NCBI GenBank assembly: GCA_947564735.1
Contig: CANOEC010000039.1
Coordinates: forward strand, 1-36,324
Direction of reading: 5' to 3'
DNA: 36,324 nucleotides
Source of the DNA: an uncultured Lachnospiraceae bacterium
Lineage (GTDB): Bacteria > Bacillota > Clostridia > Lachnospirales > Lachnospiraceae
Positions 1 through 6,576 of the stretch are shown here, piece by piece (the first letter of the stretch is position 1; every line of letters starts with the position of its first letter). The notes under the pieces were generated by a model, which saw only the letters and a program-made list of their open reading frames with translations, was not told the DNA's origin and searched no databases. Made by a program: the position numbers and the translations under genes.

Positions 1-157
1 CGATAATGCCGCCCATGATGTACTTGTGGTGGTTCTCGGCTTTGCGTTTCTTCTCATTCTGCTTTTTCCTTTCATTGGCAACGTGCTGTTTTGCCTGTTG
101 TAATGCCTTTAATGCTTTTTCTAAGTCTTTGCTGACCTCAACTTTCGTTTCAATCAT
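1..157 (-). CDS. DUF3847-family mobile-element protein (3' part cut off by window edge)
   Basis: The reading frame starts at ATG (157-155) behind an AGGAAA ribosome site and runs off the left edge after about 52 codons. The visible part begins MIETKVEVSKDLEKALKALQ and is a lysine- and glutamine-rich helix, followed by a basic stretch with repeated KK and KR pairs. This resembles the small DUF3847 proteins found just ahead of relaxase genes in clostridial conjugative and mobilizable elements. That assignment is from memory of the family and only the N-terminal half is visible. The function of the family is not established. Its position, last in the leftward run of the inner element, suggests that a relaxase or mobilization gene follows outside the window. 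Confidence 0.6.
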   Translation of the reverse strand, partial: MIETKVEVSKDLEKALKALQQAKQHVANERKKQNEKKRKAENHHKYIMGGII

Positions 158-267
158 TTCTGATACCGTTTCCTTTCTGTGATATGTTAATAGTTGCAGA
201 AAATTAAAAGGTGGCTGATTTTCCGTTAGGATAAACCGCCACCATAAGCACCGATATTCAGTTTGCT

Positions 268-561
268 TTATCCGTCATTTCCCAAAAAGCTGTCCTGCCC
301 CTCAAATACCTCCATAGTCATAAGGACACCCAACCGATAACCTCGGACAAAGTTGTTATGTGCGTCACAACAGCTTTCATCAAAATATGTGTCCGCAAGT
401 TTCTTCAACAGTGCCTTGTCCTCGTCATTTAGCCTTTGTTCCAGTCTGGTTTGAAGTATTTCTATCTGCTCACAAAGATACTGGTGGTGGCTCGTCCTTT
501 TTTCGGTTACAGCGTTTACATGGAGTTGGTCGTCTACAAATGCGTCTAAAATCTTTCCCAT
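268..561 (-). CDS. Small mobile-element protein, DUF6809-like
   Basis: I start this 97-residue protein at the ATG giving MGKILDAFVDDQLH, because an AAGGAAA ribosome site lies 9 bases upstream. A longer in-frame start at 618 lacks such a site. The protein is mostly helical and acidic. It has a central segment (LEQRLNDEDKALLKKLADTY) followed by a conserved-looking FVRGYRLGVLM motif, and no membrane segment or catalytic motif is apparent. It resembles a family of short proteins annotated DUF6809 in Lachnospiraceae mobile elements. That match rests on recall, and the function is unknown. It sits between the ribbon-helix-helix regulator and the DUF3847 gene and probably belongs to the same transcript. 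Confidence 0.6.
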   Translation of the reverse strand: MGKILDAFVDDQLHVNAVTEKRTSHHQYLCEQIEILQTRLEQRLNDEDKALLKKLADTYFDESCCDAHNNFVRGYRLGVLMTMEVFEGQDSFLGNDG

Positions 562-663
562 TCTGCCACATTTCCTTTCTGTTTTGCTCCACACGCCACT
601 TGCAAGGTAAAAGCGCACAGTGTATAATATTTATGCGGTCTGCCTTGTAGGTAGCCGTAGTGT

Positions 664-700
664 GAGGTGGCGCAATTCTTTAGCAGGGGTTCGCCACCTC
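664..700. other. Perfect 9-bp stem hairpin between two small genes
   Basis: GAGGTGGCG (664-672) and CGCCACCTC (692-700) form a perfect 9-bp inverted repeat with a 19-base loop, starting 2 bases beyond the stop codon of the RHH gene. There is no run of T after it on the minus strand, so it does not look like a classical terminator. An RNA stability hairpin, attenuator or transfer-origin arm are all possible. Confidence 0.5.
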
Positions 701-702
701 CC

Positions 703-885
703 TTATTTTTTCAGTTCGTCGTACACCTTGTCGATACCTCGTCGGACAACATCGGATGCGGTGGTGTCCAGTGCTTTCTTGCACTGTTCCAGTTTTTCCT
801 TTGTGTCCTCGCTGACTAAGACAAATATCCTGTCTTTCATCGGCTTATCGCCTTTAGGCGGACGTCCCATTTTTTTCTGCGCCAC
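703..885 (-). CDS. Ribbon-helix-helix (CopG/Arc-like) transcriptional regulator
   Basis: This 60-residue basic protein starts with GTG at 885, with GAGGTG placed 5 bases upstream as ribosome site. It opens MGRPPKGDKPMKDRIFVLVS, a basic arm followed by a short beta strand. Two helices follow (EDTKEKLEQCKKALDTTASD, then a helix with VVRRGIDKVYDEL). That layout is the ribbon-helix-helix fold, in which a dimer inserts the paired strands into the DNA major groove. Such proteins are usually dimeric repressors of their own promoter. A perfect 15-bp inverted repeat overlaps a good promoter just upstream (897-944), which fits autoregulation. It may control the transfer genes downstream; the target is inferred, not shown. 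Confidence 0.8.
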   Translation of the reverse strand: MAQKKMGRPPKGDKPMKDRIFVLVSEDTKEKLEQCKKALDTTASDVVRRGIDKVYDELKK

Positions 886-896
886 TTCATCACCTC

Positions 897-944
897 ACTT
901 TCATGCGCATATATATCATACACTATTATGCGCATGAAAGTCAA
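897..944 (-). promoter_or_regulatory. Autoregulated promoter with 15-bp inverted-repeat operator
   Basis: On the minus strand TTGACT (944-939) and TATGAT (920-915) are 18 bases apart, a good housekeeping promoter. Two perfectly inverted 15-base half sites, ACTTTCATGCGCATA at 897-911 and its complement at 927-941, are separated by 15 bases. One half site covers the -35 box and the other lies just past the -10 box. The RHH gene starts 12 bases downstream, so a dimeric repressor bound here would block its own transcription. Confidence 0.75.
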
Positions 945-981
945 CAGAAAGGAAACGGATAAAATAATTCCCCTGCAATCA

Positions 982-1257
982 TCAGTTTTTTATATTTATT
1001 TTCTTCATTTGTTCCTGTGCCTTTTTCCTTTGTTCCTCGCTCAATTTTCTCGGCTTGCGGTAGCTGACATGGGATTTCGGAAAGGAATAGGTCTTAGATA
1101 CTTCGTCCTGCCCCATAAGGCTGTATGCGTCGGGGAAGTCGGCAACAAGCGTGTCAAGTTTCCTCATAACCGCCTTATCCCTTGTGTAGACGGTGGCAGT
1201 CTGCTCCCCTGCATTGTAATTGACGATTGTTTCCTGCTCATATCGTGACAGTTTCAT
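982..1257 (-). CDS. Conserved mobile-element protein, function unknown
   Basis: A 91-residue basic protein beginning MKLSRYEQETIVNYNAGEQT. It has a short N-terminal strand-rich region with ATVYTRD, then a KLDTL helix. The lysine/arginine-rich C-terminal tail contains RKPRKLSEEQRKKAQEQ and probably binds nucleic acid or is unstructured. Its start overlaps the stop of the preceding gene by 4 bases (ATGA), so the two are translationally coupled. Similar small proteins occur in the same position in Tn1549-like elements, but I do not recognise a named function. The regulator's promoter lies just past its stop codon. Confidence 0.65.
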   Translation of the reverse strand: MKLSRYEQETIVNYNAGEQTATVYTRDKAVMRKLDTLVADFPDAYSLMGQDEVSKTYSFPKSHVSYRKPRKLSEEQRKKAQEQMKKINIKN

Positions 1258-1862
1258 AACTCCATATCCCCTTTTCCCTTAGTGTTGGTTCTGTGCCTTT
1301 TTTGCTCGGCAACTGTCGGCTGTTTTGACTGTTCCTTTGCTTTTGCTAACCTCGCCCTTATGGAATGGTCACGCTCAGCAATTTTCCGTCTTTTGGTGGT
1401 GGCGGTCAGTTCCGCACACGTTTCCTCCGACAAAGCGTTTAATTTTTTCAAAGTCGATTTTACTATCTGCCTTGTGCCGCTGTCCTTTACCTGCGGAAGA
1501 ATGGCAGATAAGTTTGCACACGTTTCCGTTTTGCCCTGTTCCCCAAACTGATAAATCAGATTGATTTCATCAGCGTTAAAGGGTATCTGAAAATTTGCAC
1601 CCTCACATATACGCTCCACGCTCACGCACTTAGGGATATTTCTTGTGAGTTCATAGTTATCCCTTGCGGTGATTGTTCCATGCCTGTCAGTCTGCCTTAC
1701 CTCGACTTCGGACTGGCTTTTCTGCTCCAACACAAGCCACTGGTATTTGTCATTCTCTTTGGTGAATACGCTCTGATGCGCATTGGAGTGTAACTGGCTG
1801 CGGATATATTTGTCAGCGGTGCTGTAATAGTCTAAAAGCTGTTGTTCCTGCTCTCTGTTCAT
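1254..1862 (-). CDS. Mobile-element protein of unknown function
   Basis: This 202-residue protein starts at ATG 1862 behind CAGGAGAGGG. The N-terminal part (MNREQEQQLLDYYSTADKYI) is helical. A mixed strand/helix region follows up to about residue 125, and then a charged C-terminal third with several KR and KRR clusters (for example TTKRRKIAERDHSIRARLAK). There are no membrane segments and no recognised catalytic motif. It is the first gene of a leftward group and overlaps the next gene by 4 bases. The basic tail suggests contact with DNA or with a relaxosome, which is inference. I do not recognise the family. Confidence 0.65.
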   Translation of the reverse strand: MNREQEQQLLDYYSTADKYIRSQLHSNAHQSVFTKENDKYQWLVLEQKSQSEVEVRQTDRHGTITARDNYELTRNIPKCVSVERICEGANFQIPFNADEINLIYQFGEQGKTETCANLSAILPQVKDSGTRQIVKSTLKKLNALSEETCAELTATTKRRKIAERDHSIRARLAKAKEQSKQPTVAEQKRHRTNTKGKGDMEL

Positions 1863-2194
1863 GGTCTTTGCCCTCTCCTGTGGTGGTATATCCTGTATAT
1901 ATTTACAGTAATGATGATTGATTGATAGGATTGATATATAACTAACTTAGGTTTCTCTTTGTCTTTTACTTTTCTTTGGTTCTTTCTTTTGCTTTTCTGT
2001 TTCTCTTTGCCCTCTGTCTGTCGGGATAGGGAAGTGGAACAGATAAAAGCATGGGGATTGGTCGTGCGTCTTTGGGTGGCGTTTTAAGGTTTTTCCGCCT
2101 GTTAATTGTCGGGTGTTCTGCAAGTGCATTGTCGGCGGTGGATATTTCCCTGCCTGTCAGAAGTCGGTTTCATTTCCTGCGGTAATTACCGTAA
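1863..2194. other. Non-coding gap between recombinase 3' end and accessory genes
   Basis: No convincing gene is seen here. The segment holds a purine/pyrimidine-skewed stretch (about 1955-2010) and an imperfect 16-base palindrome CTGTATATATTTACAG at 1893-1908. That palindrome is about 30 bases upstream of the 1862 start, where an operator or promoter of the leftward genes would sit. I could not fix a confident -35/-10 pair. Confidence 0.4.
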
Positions 2195-2230
2195 CAAAAA
2201 AGGCTATAACAGTTACCGTCATAACCTTTT
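2195..2230 (-). terminator. Rho-independent terminator of the serine recombinase gene
   Basis: The stem is formed by 2198-2210 and 2218-2230, 13 pairs of which two are G-T, with a 7-base loop. On the minus strand it is followed by a run of T at 2200-2195. It lies about 10 bases past the recombinase stop codon, so it ends that transcript before the accessory genes. Confidence 0.75.
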
Positions 2231-2239
2231 CTGTATGCC

Positions 2240-3934
2240 CTATGAAACTTTCGCCTTTTTCTTTGCGGTCGGCTTTGCTGTGCTTTCCTCCTGCCCGGTC
2301 GGTTCGGATAAATCAATCTGCCCGACAAAGTTAAAATAGATGTCAACTTTCTGCTTTCTGTTCCGTCTGCCCCCGCTTTTGTCCGCTTCATGTACGACAA
2401 TCTTTTCGATAAACTCGTTGAGCATTGGTGTTGTGATTTCCCCACAACCCTGATATTTCCTCACAACCTCCATGAATTTATCGGTGCGGACTGTGTTTTT
2501 CTCATACTCTGTAAGAGAGTTTTTGATTTCCTCAATCCTGTTTTCCAGTGCGCCCTGCTCGCTGTCATACTCCGCTAACATTCTCTCAAAGTGCTTGTCG
2601 GGAATTTTTCCCGTTGCGTTGCCCTCATAAAGTTTTCTTATAAGTCCGTCCAGTTCCTTTACACGCCTTTCTGCGGTAGAGAGTTCCTTTTTGTTTTCTT
2701 TTATGGCGGTTTCCAGTTGGAAGTCTGAAAGCACCTCCAAACGTCTGATAAATTCCCCCTCGTTCTCTATGGCAAAACTGCTGACAGTATGGATTGCCTT
2801 TTTTATCAGTTCCTCAACCACTGACACCTTGATATAGTGCATGGTGCAATCTCGGTGCAGACTGCGGTAACTGCCGCATACAAAGGAATTGTCGCTGTCA
2901 TAGGTCTTTCCGTCGGGGCGGTGTGCTGCGTTTGGGCTTCGGTAGGTCAGTTTCGCTCCGCAATCGGCACAATAGAGCAAGCCTGTCAGACGGTTCTTGT
3001 ATGTTCCGTTCTTGACTTCCCTGCGGACAGTCCTCTTTAGCCTTTGTACGTTGTTCCATGTTTCCTCGTCAATGATTGCGTCATGGGTATTCTTGAATAT
3101 CATCAGTTCTTCGGGTTTTGCTTTCCTGCGCTTTTTGGTCTTGAAATTGTCCGTCACTGTCTTGCCTAAAACGGTATGCCCCATGTACTCCTGCTTTTCA
3201 AGGATATAGCCTATGGCGGTGCAAGACCACCCATAGGGATTCGTCCAACCGTGGCTGTGGTCGTTTTCTGGACAATGCTCCGCTGCATAGGCGGCAGGAA
3301 TGAGTATCTTGTCCTCTGTCAGCGCCCTTGCTATGTCACGTTTCCCATGCCCCTCAATCGTCATCTGATATATCCGTCTGACAACTTTTGCAGGTTCTTC
3401 ATCAATGATTAGGCGCTGTTTGTCCTGTGGGTCACGCAGGTATCCGTAGGGAACGCTTGGGGAAACTCTTTTCCCCTCCTGCATTTTCGCCTTGAACATG
3501 GTGCGGATTTTCTTGGAAGTGTCCTTTGCGTACCACTCATTCATGATGTTAAGGAATGGGGTAAAATCGTTCTCGCCCTGCGTTTCGCTGTCAACTCCGT
3601 TGTTAATGGCGATAAACCGCACGCCCTTTTCGGGGAACAGCATCTCTGTGTAAAAGCCAACTTTCAGATAGTTGCGCCCGAATCTGCTCATATCCTTAAC
3701 GATTACCGTATCGACATTTCCTGCCTCAACCTCGGCAATCATTTTTTGGAAACCCTCACGCTCGAATGTGATGCCGCTTACTCCGTCGTCTGTAAAGTGT
3801 CGGATATTTCGGAAACCGTTCTTTCTTGCGAAGTCCTCAAGGTATTCTTTTTGGTTCTTGATGCTGTTGCTCTCGCCCTGCATTTCATCATCTCGTGAGA
3901 GCCTTTCATAAAGTGCTGTGATTTTGATTGACAT
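2240..3934 (-). CDS. Large serine recombinase (TnpX/TndX-type) with zinc ribbon and DUF4368
   Basis: This 564-residue site-specific recombinase would excise and insert the inner element by a serine-linked double-strand exchange. The resolvase domain occupies about residues 4-150, with the catalytic serine at residue 13 in ALYERLSRDDE and conserved arginines in DMSRFGRNY. A recombinase domain follows at about 170-290 (VPYGYLRDPQ onward). A zinc ribbon comes next, with CADCG near residue 320 and further cysteines in FVCGSYRSLHRDC. After it are a coiled coil and a DUF4368-like C-terminus ending in a basic tail. The start has AAAGGAG 9 bases upstream. The length and domain order match Tn4451 TnpX and Tn5397 TndX relatives that move conjugative or mobilizable elements. 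It lies at the very end of its element, directly against the broken virD4 gene, as expected for the recombinase of the element that made the insertion. Confidence 0.95.
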   Translation of the reverse strand: MSIKITALYERLSRDDEMQGESNSIKNQKEYLEDFARKNGFRNIRHFTDDGVSGITFEREGFQKMIAEVEAGNVDTVIVKDMSRFGRNYLKVGFYTEMLFPEKGVRFIAINNGVDSETQGENDFTPFLNIMNEWYAKDTSKKIRTMFKAKMQEGKRVSPSVPYGYLRDPQDKQRLIIDEEPAKVVRRIYQMTIEGHGKRDIARALTEDKILIPAAYAAEHCPENDHSHGWTNPYGWSCTAIGYILEKQEYMGHTVLGKTVTDNFKTKKRRKAKPEELMIFKNTHDAIIDEETWNNVQRLKRTVRREVKNGTYKNRLTGLLYCADCGAKLTYRSPNAAHRPDGKTYDSDNSFVCGSYRSLHRDCTMHYIKVSVVEELIKKAIHTVSSFAIENEGEFIRRLEVLSDFQLETAIKENKKELSTAERRVKELDGLIRKLYEGNATGKIPDKHFERMLAEYDSEQGALENRIEEIKNSLTEYEKNTVRTDKFMEVVRKYQGCGEITTPMLNEFIEKIVVHEADKSGGRRNRKQKVDIYFNFVGQIDLSEPTGQEESTAKPTAKKKAKVS

Positions 3935-4003
3935 AGAGATTTGCTCCTTTCCCCGAAAACGCCCTGTTTATCAGCTTTTTCAGTGTTTTTATTTTCTCTG
4001 TCC

Positions 4004-4609
4004 TTAACAGACTAACCCATTCGGGTCAGTGACAACGTATGATGAGTGCATCTGCATCAGGTTCGGTTTTACAAAAAACCTCGTCTTGCCTGAACCAGAG
4101 CCGCCGATCACAAGGATATTTTTATTCCTCGCATACTTCGGCTGTTTCGGCCTGCCTGACATCATCAGACGCTCCGTCTGCGTTAAGAGGATATTGTTCT
4201 CAAACACGGAATCCATGTAAGGCTCTATATCCTTTGCGTTGCCCCACCTTGCGGAACCGTACTCCATGCCATGCCGGAACTTTTTGGCATTCTTGGCTTT
4301 GAAATACACGATGAAATAAAGCGCAATTCCACAGCCTGCGCCAATCAGCAGATCTTTCGGGTGCAGGCTTGGGAGCGGGTTTTTAAATAAGTCATTCAGC
4401 CCCTCCAAAACCGCCATCATCTTTGCGGAAGCGTCCTGCCCTGGCGATACCCGCCACAGACATGCCACTTTATCACAAAAATATCCGGCAAGGAAATAGG
4501 GAAGGTTCATCAGGACAAATTTCTTTTTGTCAATGTTCCCGGTCTTTGCCTTGAGGTTCTTCGGGATGGCTTTCAGGTCTTTGGCTATGCCATTGATGAT
4601 ATTGCTCAT
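4004..4609 (-). pseudogene. virD4: VirD4/TraG-type coupling protein, truncated by element insertion
   Basis: The frame keeps the N-terminal 198 residues of a VirD4/TraG conjugation coupling ATPase, an inner-membrane protein that hands DNA to the type IV channel. Visible features are two hydrophobic segments (about 33-50 and 87-102), the GSARWG segment, and a Walker A motif GGSGSGKT at about 169-176. The conserved YVVTDPNG strand follows. The protein then ends with three unrelated residues and a stop. Full proteins are about 600 residues, so the Walker B and all-alpha domains are missing. The break falls at about 4013-4018, where the recombinase-bearing element begins. It overlaps the pcfB-like gene by 4 bases, the usual pairing in these elements. 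The product should be non-functional unless the inner element excises. Confidence 0.85.
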
Positions 4610-5082
4610 AGGCTCTGCCCCCTGTCCTTGTTCTTCTCCCGGCTTCTCTCCCGGTTCTTATCCTGCGATACTGCGTCCTTGAAATGCTTCAGTTTCTCCC
4701 TTAAAGAAACCCTGCCTTTCTTTTTCTCGTTACCATAAACAAATTCCTTGAATGCCTGCGTCACCGCATCGGCATCCCTGCCCTTGAAAAAGACCAGATA
4801 CTTGGGCGGTTCGGTTGTCTTGTCTTTCTTAATGGCAAAATCAACATTGTACTTTTTCGCCACACGCTCAAAAGACCTGATATTGCCATCAGTGACTTCT
4901 ATCGACGATACCCCCACGCCATCGCCAACGAGCTTTTTTACAGAAGTTTTCCCATGCGTTCTCTGTGCTTTCTGCTTCTGGTGGTTTAAGTACATCCTCA
5001 TTGCAGCTTTCAGCACGTTGGCATCTAATTTTGCGGTCTTAATCACAAGGGCAATCGTTTTCTGTGTTACTTCCTCCTGCAT
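4606..5082 (-). CDS. PcfB-like (DUF3801) conjugation protein
   Basis: I start this 158-residue protein at MQEEVTQKTIALVIK because AAGGAGGTG lies just upstream; the frame is open further but without a ribosome site. It begins with a helical segment (ALVIKTAKLDANVLKAAMRM). The middle domain contains RSFERVAKKYNVDFAIKK and YLVFFKGRDADAVTQAFKEF. The last 35 residues are very basic (REKLKHFKDAVSQDKNRERS). This matches PcfB/DUF3801 proteins, relaxosome accessory factors that sit directly before the coupling protein gene and help recruit DNA to it. The 4-base overlap with virD4 supports that role. Confidence 0.8.
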   Translation of the reverse strand: MQEEVTQKTIALVIKTAKLDANVLKAAMRMYLNHQKQKAQRTHGKTSVKKLVGDGVGVSSIEVTDGNIRSFERVAKKYNVDFAIKKDKTTEPPKYLVFFKGRDADAVTQAFKEFVYGNEKKKGRVSLREKLKHFKDAVSQDKNRERSREKNKDRGQSL

Positions 5083-5121
5083 TAAGCACCTCCTTGTTAC
5101 GTTCCTGCATCTGTCCATGCA

Positions 5122-5178
5122 CTACGGGGGAATCCCCCGGCAGATAATGTAAAAGACAATCTTCAAAGCGAAATACAC
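5122..5178 (-). CDS. Possible 18-residue hydrophobic peptide
   Basis: A GTG codon at 5178 follows the good ribosome site GGAAGGAG and opens an 18-codon frame, MYFALKIVFYIICRGIPP, ending in TAG. The first 13 residues could span or insert into a membrane. A 15-base G-rich palindrome (5125-5139) covers its last codons. It could be a leader peptide, a remnant of a small membrane gene, or chance. I have no family match. Confidence 0.25.
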   Translation of the reverse strand: MYFALKIVFYIICRGIPP

Positions 5179-5194
5179 GATACTTCTCCTTCCC

Positions 5195-5219
5195 ACTTCT
5201 GGACATCATGTCCAGAAGT
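5195..5219. repeat. 25-bp intercistronic palindrome, copy 1
   Basis: The half site ACTTCTGGACAT is repeated perfectly inverted around a single central base. On the minus strand the palindrome begins within the stop codon of the 5219-5650 gene. It is followed within a few bases by GGAAGGAG. Copies 2 and 3 lie at 5664-5688 and 6999-7023 in the same relation to genes. Confidence 0.85.
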
Positions 5220-5650
5220 TAATATAACAGGCAATCTGTCCTGATATAGTCCTCATATTCCTTTAATTCCATATCTGTATCAGCTCCATAAGATAAACTG
5301 ATACCAGTAAACCCACACAACCCATCAGCGGTTAGGAAATCTTTATAGAGCCTGCCAAAATCAGCGGCAAACTTCTCTATGATACGCTCATGGCTGTCTT
5401 TATAGCAGTACTGATAATAAATTTTCTTTCCGCTGCTTCCCCCACACATATCCGAGAATGAATAATTTATTTCCGCTGACTGTTTTACTGAAATCTGTAT
5501 GCAACTGCCCTGCCTCCTTAACTGAAAACAAGCGACACTTTTCCTTGTTGAAACCGTAATGTTTGGATTCACCCCCGCTTTTCCACAGGCTCCCGCTATT
5601 TTCCCTAATAATGCAGCCACCGCTTTATTCTGAAATTCTCTTCTTTCCAT
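5219..5650 (-). CDS. Unrecognised mobile-element protein
   Basis: A 143-residue protein started at MERREFQNKAVAALLGKI, where AAAGGAG lies 4 bases upstream. A second in-frame ATG at 5665 lies inside the palindrome copy 2 and lacks a ribosome site. The N-terminus is a basic amphipathic helix. The middle has alternating polar/hydrophobic strands (ITVSTRKSVACFQLRRQGSC), and a tyrosine-rich IYYQYCYKDSHERIIEKF helix follows. The C-terminus is acidic (MELKEYEDYIRTDCLLY). There is no signal peptide or membrane helix. Several cysteines are scattered rather than paired, so there is no clear metal site. It is flanked on both sides by copies of the 25-bp palindrome. Function unknown. Confidence 0.6.
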   Translation of the reverse strand: MERREFQNKAVAALLGKIAGACGKAGVNPNITVSTRKSVACFQLRRQGSCIQISVKQSAEINYSFSDMCGGSSGKKIYYQYCYKDSHERIIEKFAADFGRLYKDFLTADGLCGFTGISLSYGADTDMELKEYEDYIRTDCLLY

Positions 5651-5663
5651 TTTGCTCCTTTCC

Positions 5664-5688
5664 ACTTCTGGACATCATGTCCAGAGGT
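5664..5688. repeat. 25-bp intercistronic palindrome, copy 2
   Basis: Same sequence as copy 1 except one base in the outer arm (a G-T pair in RNA). It begins within the stop codon of the 5688-6422 gene and runs into the AAAGGAG ribosome site of the 5219-5650 gene. A hairpin in the mRNA would therefore lie exactly between stop and start. Confidence 0.85.
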
Positions 5689-6422
5689 TATCGCTCTTCA
5701 TTTAAACAATAAATTGTGTGGAGATTGGCACACAACTGATTTCCCCCATACTCCACATCATCAAGCAATAATGCCTGAAAAAGCACATCCCCCACTCCGT
5801 CAAGCAGCATGATCTTCTGCTCCTGCTCTGGAAGGTGTCTGTACTCCGCCCCGTCCATAACAGCGGATTTTCTTGCAGCTTCACAACAGGTAAACAGACC
5901 GAGGATATATCTGTTTGACATGATAAAGGCATATGTTTCCTTTCCGTCACAAATCATCCGGTATTTTTCTGCTTCTCCCTCCGGAAGCGTAAAGAGGCAC
6001 TGCACCGTTTCCAGACAAAGCCCGCTGTCATAATCCGGCTGTAACCGCTTTTTGTACTTCTGCACCCTTGCATAGATCCCCTCCCGTTCTAAAACGGAAT
6101 GGGTACGCTTAAACTGCGGCTTTCTGCAGAGCATATCCAAGTCCATATACACGTTGTTGATTATGGTCTTTTCTGCATACTGCCGGAAAGATTTCAGCCT
6201 TAACAGATAGGCAAGCACTTCATCCAGCTTTTCCTCTGATGTGATGGTCTGGAAAGGCTCGCCGCCAAACTCCAGCCTGTCAAACATGATCGGGCAGCTC
6301 CCCTTTTTTACTTCACGCTCCATTGCCCTTTTAACATCCCGTAACGATTCCACACTTATCTCCTTCCTGCTCCACTGACTGGAAGCAATAAAAAAAGGGC
6401 GGCTACAAATCTGCTGATCCAT
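5688..6422 (-). CDS. Unrecognised mobile-element protein (start uncertain)
   Basis: I prefer the ATG at 6422, giving 244 residues beginning MDQQICSRPFFIASSQWS, because GAGG lies 6 bases upstream. The frame is open to a GTG at 6563, which would add 47 residues but has no ribosome site. The protein is soluble-looking and mixed alpha/beta. It has a charged helix (RDVKRAMEREVKKG), a leucine-rich stretch (EVLAYLLRLKSFRQYAEKTI), a basic RVQKYKKRLQP segment and an acidic C-terminus (VLFQALLLDDVEYGG). I see no ATPase, nuclease or DNA-binding signature. It belongs with the 6573-6941 gene in a block bounded by two palindrome copies, between the replication and transfer genes. Confidence 0.55.
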   Translation of the reverse strand: MDQQICSRPFFIASSQWSRKEISVESLRDVKRAMEREVKKGSCPIMFDRLEFGGEPFQTITSEEKLDEVLAYLLRLKSFRQYAEKTIINNVYMDLDMLCRKPQFKRTHSVLEREGIYARVQKYKKRLQPDYDSGLCLETVQCLFTLPEGEAEKYRMICDGKETYAFIMSNRYILGLFTCCEAARKSAVMDGAEYRHLPEQEQKIMLLDGVGDVLFQALLLDDVEYGGNQLCANLHTIYCLNEER

Positions 6423-6441
6423 AACCGCCCTCACGCTGTTC

Positions 6442-6576
6442 TCAACCTGAAATTTTTTTAACACAGAGGTCTTCCACCTCCGTACCTCTGGAAACCTTGC
6501 CGGAAGTGTGATTGAAAAGATAATCACACTTCCAACAAGGTTTGAAAGTGCCACCCGCCACACTTTGGCAGCTCAT
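6442..6576 (-). CDS. Possible 44-residue peptide overlapping the 6573 stop
   Basis: An ATG at 6576 overlaps the stop of the preceding gene in the ATGA arrangement. It opens 44 codons in a different frame, starting MSCQSVAGGTFKPCWKCDYL and ending 19 bases before the preferred start of the next gene. The CWKC pair could bind metal. If real, it fills the gap left when the next gene starts at 6422. The alternative is an N-terminal extension of that gene in its own frame. No family recognised. Confidence 0.25.
   Translation of the reverse strand: MSCQSVAGGTFKPCWKCDYLFNHTSGKVSRGTEVEDLCVKKISG

Noticed and set aside
1947-2129. Short minus-strand frame in the gap after the recombinase
   Set aside because: It has no ribosome site and biased lysine/glutamine-rich composition from a purine-rich tract, with no family resemblance.
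4004-4609. virD4 truncation as a simple frameshift or sequencing error
   Set aside because: Sequence after VVTDPNG does not continue the coupling protein in any frame; it moves directly into the recombinase upstream region.
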